From Solirubrum puertoriconensis (GTDB taxonomy: Bacteria; Bacteroidota; Bacteroidia; Cytophagales; Hymenobacteraceae), in the NCBI RefSeq assembly GCF_001483135.1, contig NZ_LNAL01000008.1, positions 434,001 through 498,000 on the forward strand: a stretch of DNA of 64,000 bases, written 5' to 3'. Positions within the stretch are counted from its first letter, which is position 1; every line of letters begins with the position of its first letter. The position numbers were made by a program, and so were the translations under genes. Positions 59,233 to 64,000 of the stretch are shown here, in pieces. Under the pieces are notes generated by a model. The model saw only the letters and a program-made list of their open reading frames with translations, was not told the origin of the DNA and did not search any database.

Positions 59233-60243
59233 ATGAAGGGAAACTTACTTGCTACGCTCTTGTTTTCGGCAGTGGTTGGTTCGGCTGTGGCACAGCAGCA
59301 ACCCCAGTTTAGCCACTACCCATTTAATGGGATGTACCTAAATCCTGCATATGCAGGTATCAAAGGTCAAGGTGAGTTCGTGTCCATATATCGTTACCAG
59401 TACTTTAATTACAATCCCACCTTTTATCAGGGTGGTTCGCCCAAGACGTTCATGCTATCGGGTTCACTACCTATCAGGGCCCTAGGTGGTGGAATTGGCT
59501 TTAATGCCTACCGCGATGAAATTGCCCAGTCCGATATAACTTCCTTTTCGCTATCGTATTCCAAACACTTCAAGATTGGAGATGAAGCGCTTCTCGGTGT
59601 GGGAGTTCAAGGTATCTACAACAACTGGCGCCGAGGCAAGTACGTTGCGGTAGATGAGTTTGACCCGAGCATACCGGACAATAGCTCTGATAACAAGTTT
59701 GATGCTGGTGCCGGGGTGTGGTATGAGTCGCCACGGTGGTACGCTGGCCTCAGTGTTAACAATTTGCTCCGCTCTCAGTACCGATTCCAAAGTGTACCCG
59801 ATAGTCTAGGTAACAATCAAGGCAAGCAGGCTAGAGCTACTGCCGAGAACCACGCCTATTTAAGCATTGGATACAACTTTGAGCTAACCGATGAAATTAC
59901 TCTGACCCCTTCTGCCATTGGCAAACTCGTTCTGCCAGGGCGGTTCGGTGATAACAAGAAGTTTACGGTTGATAATAACTCCTTCGAAGCAAACGTACGG
60001 GCTACCTACAATGATAAGTATTGGGGAGGCGTTGGCTATCGATACGATGAATCCTTAATAGGTATGGTGGGAGCTTCCGTAATGAAGGACAATGCGCTGC
60101 GGATTGGTTATGCGTTCGACTTTATTGCATTTAACCAGGATGCTCGTGCATTCAGCTCGCACGAAATAATGATATCTTATCGTTTGCCTAAGCCAGGGTT
60201 AGCCATACGTCCGGCCATTCGTACGCCGCGGTACAGCTTCTAA
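59233..60243 (+). CDS. porP: PorP/SprF family type IX secretion outer-membrane protein
   Basis: The 336-residue protein has a signal peptide (ATLLFSAVVGSAVAQQ). The family's opening motif is QFSHYPFNGMYLNPAYAGIKG. It then alternates beta-strands such as GGIGFNAYRDEIAQSDITSF, GDEALLGVGVQGIYNNWRRG and AGAGVWYESPRWYAGLSVNN, and ends RIGYAFDFIAFNQDARAFSSHEIMISYRL. PorP/SprF are outer-membrane barrels of the type IX secretion/gliding apparatus and act with PorK/GldK and the motor. Position directly upstream of gldK, gldL and gldM matches the porPKLMN order. Whether this copy is PorP or a SprF-like partner of an adhesin cannot be settled. Confidence 0.93.
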   Translation: MKGNLLATLLFSAVVGSAVAQQQPQFSHYPFNGMYLNPAYAGIKGQGEFVSIYRYQYFNYNPTFYQGGSPKTFMLSGSLPIRALGGGIGFNAYRDEIAQSDITSFSLSYSKHFKIGDEALLGVGVQGIYNNWRRGKYVAVDEFDPSIPDNSSDNKFDAGAGVWYESPRWYAGLSVNNLLRSQYRFQSVPDSLGNNQGKQARATAENHAYLSIGYNFELTDEITLTPSAIGKLVLPGRFGDNKKFTVDNNSFEANVRATYNDKYWGGVGYRYDESLIGMVGASVMKDNALRIGYAFDFIAFNQDARAFSSHEIMISYRLPKPGLAIRPAIRTPRYSF

Positions 60244-60279
60244 TCAGTACCAACCTGACGGAACTATTGGTTAGTTAAG

Positions 60280-60288
60280 TACCTTTGC
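60280..60288 (+). promoter_or_regulatory. -7 promoter box TACCTTTGC after porP
   Basis: An exact TAnnTTTGC, 37 bp after the porP stop and about 190 bp before the gldK ATG. It could start an independent gldK transcript with a long leader. Confidence 0.45.
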
Positions 60289-60410
60289 AGAGGTATTTTG
60301 ACCTTAGTGTAATAAGACAAAGCACTTGCTCGTTTAACCAACTGCCTAAACGGTTCTAAAACAAACCGATGGCCTTTGGTTAAACGCTTGTTTGCGAAAA
60401 GCTTTGTCGC

Positions 60411-60419
60411 TAAATTTGC
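60411..60419 (+). promoter_or_regulatory. -7 promoter box TAAATTTGC for gldK
   Basis: An exact TAnnTTTGC 58 bp before the gldK ATG, with a TTG at 60388-60390 spaced 20 bp as a -33 box. It is the best-formed promoter in the window. Confidence 0.5.
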
Positions 60420-60477
60420 CAAGCGCAAAATTGTAATCTTTGGGTATCGCCGCCTGAACAGTCACTTTCACCCTCAC

Positions 60478-61494
60478 ATGAACAAGTTTCTTGGTTTGCC
60501 CCTCATTGCCTGCGTGGCCTTGATGCTGGGGGCTTGCAGCTTCGGCAAAGGCCCCACCGGCGACCTGGTGGGCGCTGAAGACCGTCCGGAATTTAACCCG
60601 CAGGAAGTGCCGTTTGGCATGGTGCCCTGCCCCGGCGGTACTTTCCACATGGGCCAGACCGACGAGGATATCTCCGCCTCGATGGTGAACATGAACAAGC
60701 AGGTAACGATTGCCGGCTTCTACATGGATGAGACGGAAATCACCAACAACGAGTACCGTCAGTTCATGAATGCTGTAATGCAGGACTCAATCGATGTGTT
60801 GGGCGAGCAGTACATCATGACTGAGCTCTATCCTGACACTACCGTGTGGGTACGCGACTTTACCTATCACATGGGTGACCCTTTGATGGAGTACTATTAC
60901 AGCCACCCTGCCTTCGATGATTATCCTGTTGTAGGCGTTGACTGGTTTGCTGCTAAGTATTTCTGTAACTGGCGCACTAAGCACAAGAATGCCGCGGCTG
61001 CTGAAGAAGGCTTAGCTGGTGTTCCTGGTTTCCGTCTGCCTTCCGAGGCAGAGTGGGAATATGCCGCTCGTGGTGGCCGTGAACTGGCTACTTTCCCTTG
61101 GGGTGGTCCTTACCTGCGTAATTCGAAAGGCTGCATGCTGGCGAACTTTAAGCCCGGTCGTGGTGATTATGCTTCCGACGGTTTCGCTTACACTTCGCCT
61201 GTAGGTGCTTACTTCCCGAACGACTTTGGCCTGTATGATATGGCTGGCAACGTGTCTGAGTGGTGCGACGATGCCTACATGGAAGCTTCCATGCCGGTAG
61301 TATGGGATATGAACCCTACCAACCCCGACGATAACGAACCTCGCAAAGTAGTGCGCGGTGGATCTTGGAAAGACATTGCTTACTTCCTCGAAACCGGTAC
61401 TCGCAGCTTCGAATATCAGGATTCGGCTCGTTCGTACATTGGTTTCCGTTGCGCACTGATTCAAATTGGTATGGGCACTAACAACAGCCTGTAA
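60478..61494 (+). CDS. gldK: Gliding motility/type IX secretion lipoprotein GldK
   Basis: The 338-residue protein has a lipobox LMLGAC near residue 20. A formylglycine-generating-enzyme-like (FGE-sulfatase) domain follows: PCPGGTFHMGQTDEDISASM, GFYMDETEITNNEYRQFMNA, VVGVDWFAAKYFCNW, FRLPSEAEWEYAARGGREL, GLYDMAGNVSEWCDDAYM, VVRGGSWKDIAYFLETGTRS and SYIGFRCAL. GldK (PorK) forms the periplasmic ring with GldN under the outer membrane. The relative GldJ has the same domain but is longer and usually not beside gldL and gldM. This product is shorter than some GldK, perhaps a reduced C-terminus. It carries no active sulfatase-activating Cys pair that I can identify. Confidence 0.92.
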   Translation: MNKFLGLPLIACVALMLGACSFGKGPTGDLVGAEDRPEFNPQEVPFGMVPCPGGTFHMGQTDEDISASMVNMNKQVTIAGFYMDETEITNNEYRQFMNAVMQDSIDVLGEQYIMTELYPDTTVWVRDFTYHMGDPLMEYYYSHPAFDDYPVVGVDWFAAKYFCNWRTKHKNAAAAEEGLAGVPGFRLPSEAEWEYAARGGRELATFPWGGPYLRNSKGCMLANFKPGRGDYASDGFAYTSPVGAYFPNDFGLYDMAGNVSEWCDDAYMEASMPVVWDMNPTNPDDNEPRKVVRGGSWKDIAYFLETGTRSFEYQDSARSYIGFRCALIQIGMGTNNSL

Positions 61495-61562
61495 CCCTGC
61501 CATTTTCCTCTAGTTACTAAAAACCTCCATACCTACTTCCTCTTTTCAACTTTCAAAGTAAA

Positions 61563-62369
61563 ATGGCACAAAAAGGGAATTTTCTTTACGACAAAGTGAT
61601 GCCCATGGTATACGGCCTGGGTGCAGCAGTCGTAATCGTTGGTGCTCTGTTCAAAATTCGCCACTTGCCGGGTGCTGATGTGATGTTGACTGTGGGTCTG
61701 TTGACCGAAGCGCTTATTTTCGCTTTGAGTGCTTTCCAGCCCCAGCACAAAGACCCCGATTGGTCGCTGGTGTACCCGCAATTGGCCGAAGGCTACGACC
61801 CCTCTACCGGTGAGGCCTCGTTTGCTCCTGCTGCCAATTCGGGCACGGGCCTAACCCGCAAGCTCGACGATATGCTGAAGGACGCTAACGTAACTCCGGA
61901 TGCTATCAAGTCGCTGGGTGAAGGTCTGAACCGCCTAAGCACCACCACGTCGCAACTGTCGACCCTGGGTGACGCTACCAACGCTACCGACGAGTACACC
62001 CAGCGCGTACGTGCTGCGGCTCAGTCGCTGGACAACATCAACGTAGCTTACAAGCAAACTGCCGAAGCTATGTCGGCAATGTCGAGCGCTACCGCTGACG
62101 CTAAGGAATATCACCTGCAAGTTCAGAACGTAACCAAGAACCTAGGTGCACTGAACGCTGTGTACGAAATGGAACTGCAGGATGCTAATACGCACCTGAA
62201 GTCGATGAACAAGTTCTATGGTACGCTGAGCCAAGCCATGGAAAACTTGGTTAGCGCTGGCAAAGACACTGAACAGTTCAAAGATGAAGTTGCCAAATTG
62301 ACGGTAAACCTGAGCTCGCTCAACCGTGTGTACGGCAATATGTTGAACGCCATGCGTGCTACCAGCTAA
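61563..62369 (+). CDS. gldL: Type IX secretion motor protein GldL
   Basis: The 268-residue protein starts MAQKGNFLYDKVMPMVYGLG. It has two membrane helices, MVYGLGAAVVIVGALFKI and MLTVGLLTEALIFALSAF. The Glu in the second helix is the conserved charged residue needed for proton-driven rotation. A long cytosolic tail of helical repeats follows (LDDMLKDANVTPDAIKSLGE; LDNINVAYKQTAEAMSAMSS; LGALNAVYEMELQDANTHLK; LSSLNRVYGNMLNAMRATS). Five GldL surround two GldM and use proton flow to drive gliding and secretion. It starts 68 bp after gldK. Confidence 0.96.
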   Translation: MAQKGNFLYDKVMPMVYGLGAAVVIVGALFKIRHLPGADVMLTVGLLTEALIFALSAFQPQHKDPDWSLVYPQLAEGYDPSTGEASFAPAANSGTGLTRKLDDMLKDANVTPDAIKSLGEGLNRLSTTTSQLSTLGDATNATDEYTQRVRAAAQSLDNINVAYKQTAEAMSAMSSATADAKEYHLQVQNVTKNLGALNAVYEMELQDANTHLKSMNKFYGTLSQAMENLVSAGKDTEQFKDEVAKLTVNLSSLNRVYGNMLNAMRATS

Positions 62370-62435
62370 TTGCTGGATCAAAGCTAACGCAGGGTCTCAA
62401 TACACCAACGACTTCTTTATTAGGATTCAATAACA

Positions 62436-64000
62436 ATGGCGGGAGGTAAAGAAACACCGCGGCAAAAGATGATTGGCATGATGTACTTGGTACTGACTGC
62501 CCTTCTCGCGCTGCAAGTAAACTCCGCAATTCTGCTCAAGTTTAAGTTCCTCGACGACAGCCTTTCGAACATCAACGAAAAGGTGTCGAAGTCAAACGAC
62601 TTTGCCGTAAAAGGTATTCAGGCTCAAGTTGAGAAGAACCGCAACCAAGCAAAAGACTTGGTGGTGTTGAAGCAAAGCCAGGAAATCCGTGAGCGTACCA
62701 AGCAGATGATTGGTTATCTGCGCGACGTTCGCGACAAACTGGTTGCTGCTACGGAAAACACCAAAGGCAAGACGGAGTACAAGAATATGAGTGCCGAAGA
62801 CAAAGTAGCTGAAACCATGCTTGGTGGCAGCCGCAATGGTCTGGCATACCCAATGAAGGATGAGCTAAACAAGTACTCTAGCTACATTAAGCAATTCGTA
62901 CCGGGTGCAAACTCACTTGCACTTGACGCGAAAGAGGATCCGGGTGTTACCGATCCTGAGCAGAAGAGCAAGAACTTCGCTGAGCTCAACTTTGAAAACA
63001 CTCCGCTGGTAGCTGCTTTGGCAGTTCTTTCTCAAAAGGAAGCTGAAGTATTGAAGTACGAGTCGGACGCACTTAGCGAACTGGCTAAGCGAGTAGGTGC
63101 TGAGACGATTGTGTTCGATAAAATTGGTGCTTTCGCTAGCGCTGAGTCTAACACTGTAGCCGCAGGTACTAAGTACAAAGCTGAGCTATTCCTCACGGCT
63201 TCTGCTTCGGGCATGCGCCCGTCGATGACCTTGAACGGTTCGCCGCTGCAAGTTGGTCCTGACGGCAAAGGCAAAATTGAGTTTACTGCTACTCCAGGTG
63301 CGTTTGATGCTTCGGGGAATGCGAAGAAAAACTGGACTGGTACGATTCGTATCCGCAATAACGGCCGCGATACTACGTTCAAAGTGACGGTACCTTATAC
63401 CGTTACCAAGCCAGTAATGCAGATTCAGTCGGCTTCGGTACAGGCGCTGTACTTCAAGTGCGGAAACAAGCTTAGCGTGCAAGTGCCGGCCCTAGGTCCG
63501 CAGTATAAGCCTGGCTTCTCTGCTTCGGGTGCTCAGGTTATCCAAGGCGACAAAGTAGGTGACGTTACGCTAGTACCGAACTCGGCTGAGGTTACCCTTA
63601 ACGTAAGCAGCGGTGGCAACGCTATTGGTTCGCAAACCTTCAAGGTTCGCCCGATTCCTAAGCCCGACATCAAATGCGTAGTAGGTGGCCGCGAGGCTAA
63701 CGAAAAGCAGGGTACCCCGATTACGGCTGTGCGTAACATGAGCCTGCGTGCTATTCCGGATCAAGGTTTTGCCTCGTTCCTGCCCGAAGACGCTCGCTAC
63801 CGCGTAACGCGCTACACCGTGACCTTGGTACGCGGCAAGCGCCCGGCTATGCCTACCATCCCTGTCAATGGCCCTGATGTTGACCTTAGCAGCGTAGTAA
63901 ACTCGGCACGCGAAGGCGACCGTTTGTACATCGAAGTGCAAGAAGTACGTCGTATGAACTTCCGCGGTGAGCAGGAGGAAGTACCGATGCGCGGCAAAGC
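62436..64000 (+). CDS. gldM: Type IX secretion motor shaft GldM, 3'-truncated
   Basis: The frame opens at ATG 62436 with MAGGKETPRQKMIGMMYLVL and stays open to the window end (521 codons), so the stop lies outside. The N-terminus has the GldM signature and one membrane helix (MMYLVLTALLALQVNSAILL). Residues ~25-225 (LDDSLSNINEKVSKSND on) form the helical first domain, and the following part is the beta-sandwich D2-D4 region, including VSVLSQK-type and KRPAMPTIPVNGPDV segments. The family is about 510-530 residues, so only the extreme C-terminus is missing. GldM crosses the periplasm and couples the rotor to GldK/GldN. gldN is expected next. Confidence 0.95.
   Translation, partial: MAGGKETPRQKMIGMMYLVLTALLALQVNSAILLKFKFLDDSLSNINEKVSKSNDFAVKGIQAQVEKNRNQAKDLVVLKQSQEIRERTKQMIGYLRDVRDKLVAATENTKGKTEYKNMSAEDKVAETMLGGSRNGLAYPMKDELNKYSSYIKQFVPGANSLALDAKEDPGVTDPEQKSKNFAELNFENTPLVAALAVLSQKEAEVLKYESDALSELAKRVGAETIVFDKIGAFASAESNTVAAGTKYKAELFLTASASGMRPSMTLNGSPLQVGPDGKGKIEFTATPGAFDASGNAKKNWTGTIRIRNNGRDTTFKVTVPYTVTKPVMQIQSASVQALYFKCGNKLSVQVPALGPQYKPGFSASGAQVIQGDKVGDVTLVPNSAEVTLNVSSGGNAIGSQTFKVRPIPKPDIKCVVGGREANEKQGTPITAVRNMSLRAIPDQGFASFLPEDARYRVTRYTVTLVRGKRPAMPTIPVNGPDVDLSSVVNSAREGDRLYIEVQEVRRMNFRGEQEEVPMRGK

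Noticed and set aside
1-64000. CRISPR array, tRNA or rRNA genes
   Set aside because: No regularly spaced direct repeats of 25-40 bp, and no recognisable tRNA or rRNA sequence were seen.

Overview
The window looks like a chromosomal segment of a GC-rich Bacteroidota, most likely Cytophagales/Hymenobacteraceae (Hymenobacter-like). Grounds: a porP/sprF-gldK-gldL-gldM type IX secretion/gliding cluster, two TonB-dependent receptors with N-terminal carboxypeptidase-regulatory-like domains, a DUF4271-hemD pair, a YpdA-type reductase, almost no Shine-Dalgarno sequences, and promoter boxes resembling the Bacteroidota -7 element TAnnTTTG. The genus is an inference from gene content and style. I saw no rRNA, tRNA, CRISPR array or full insertion sequence.

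Layout. 0-4.7 kb: a 5'-truncated NAD(P)-binding protein, a small membrane protein, the ribosome-rescue hydrolase ArfB, a GNAT acetyltransferase, an uncharacterised lipoprotein and the MgtE magnesium channel. 5.1-12 kb: a cyanophycinase-like peptidase, a FadL-type porin with a GDSL lipoprotein, and three paralogous small lipoproteins interleaved with ypdA. 12-20.3 kb: polA, a DnaQ-like exonuclease, a DUF1684 protein, a lemA-TPM-TPM operon, a sugar nucleotidyltransferase and a small protein with a paralogue at 50.4 kb.

20.5-32.6 kb is the most unusual part. Seven co-directional genes encode a vWA-like lipoprotein, a small membrane protein, a tubulin/FtsZ-like GTPase, a 1155-residue protein ending in an actin/Hsp70-like ATPase, a membrane-anchored proline-rich protein, a MotA/ZorA-like channel subunit and a MotB/ZorB-like subunit. 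Together they suggest an envelope machine with two cytoskeletal NTPases and an ion-driven motor. Two small genes look like inserted cargo: an Imm50-like immunity gene in a 534-bp unit bounded by perfect 43-bp inverted repeats, and a DUF2695 gene on the opposite strand. Most of the cluster's intergenic spaces hold hairpin-rich inverted repeats of three families that I did not see elsewhere in the window.

32.9-41.4 kb is general metabolism and transport: prolyl oligopeptidase, small lipoproteins, an SSAT-like acetyltransferase, a CPBP protease, an AGMO-like hydroxylase, DUF4286, DUF6526 and an MFS transporter. 41.4-50 kb is a probable zinc/metal locus on the minus strand: a CDF exporter, two TonB receptors, an AztD-like lipoprotein, another lipoprotein and a His-rich secreted protein. 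50-58 kb holds htpG, a YwqK/MORN-type lipoprotein, yraN, lipB, a WecA/MraY-type transferase, DUF4271 and hemD. 59.2 kb to the end is porP/sprF-gldK-gldL-gldM, with gldM cut by the window edge.

A window-wide curiosity is the palindrome CCTAGG. I counted about 90 copies by eye, where base composition predicts about 20, mostly written inside genes as a Leu-Gly pair (CTA-GGN) or Pro-Arg pair (CCT-AGG).
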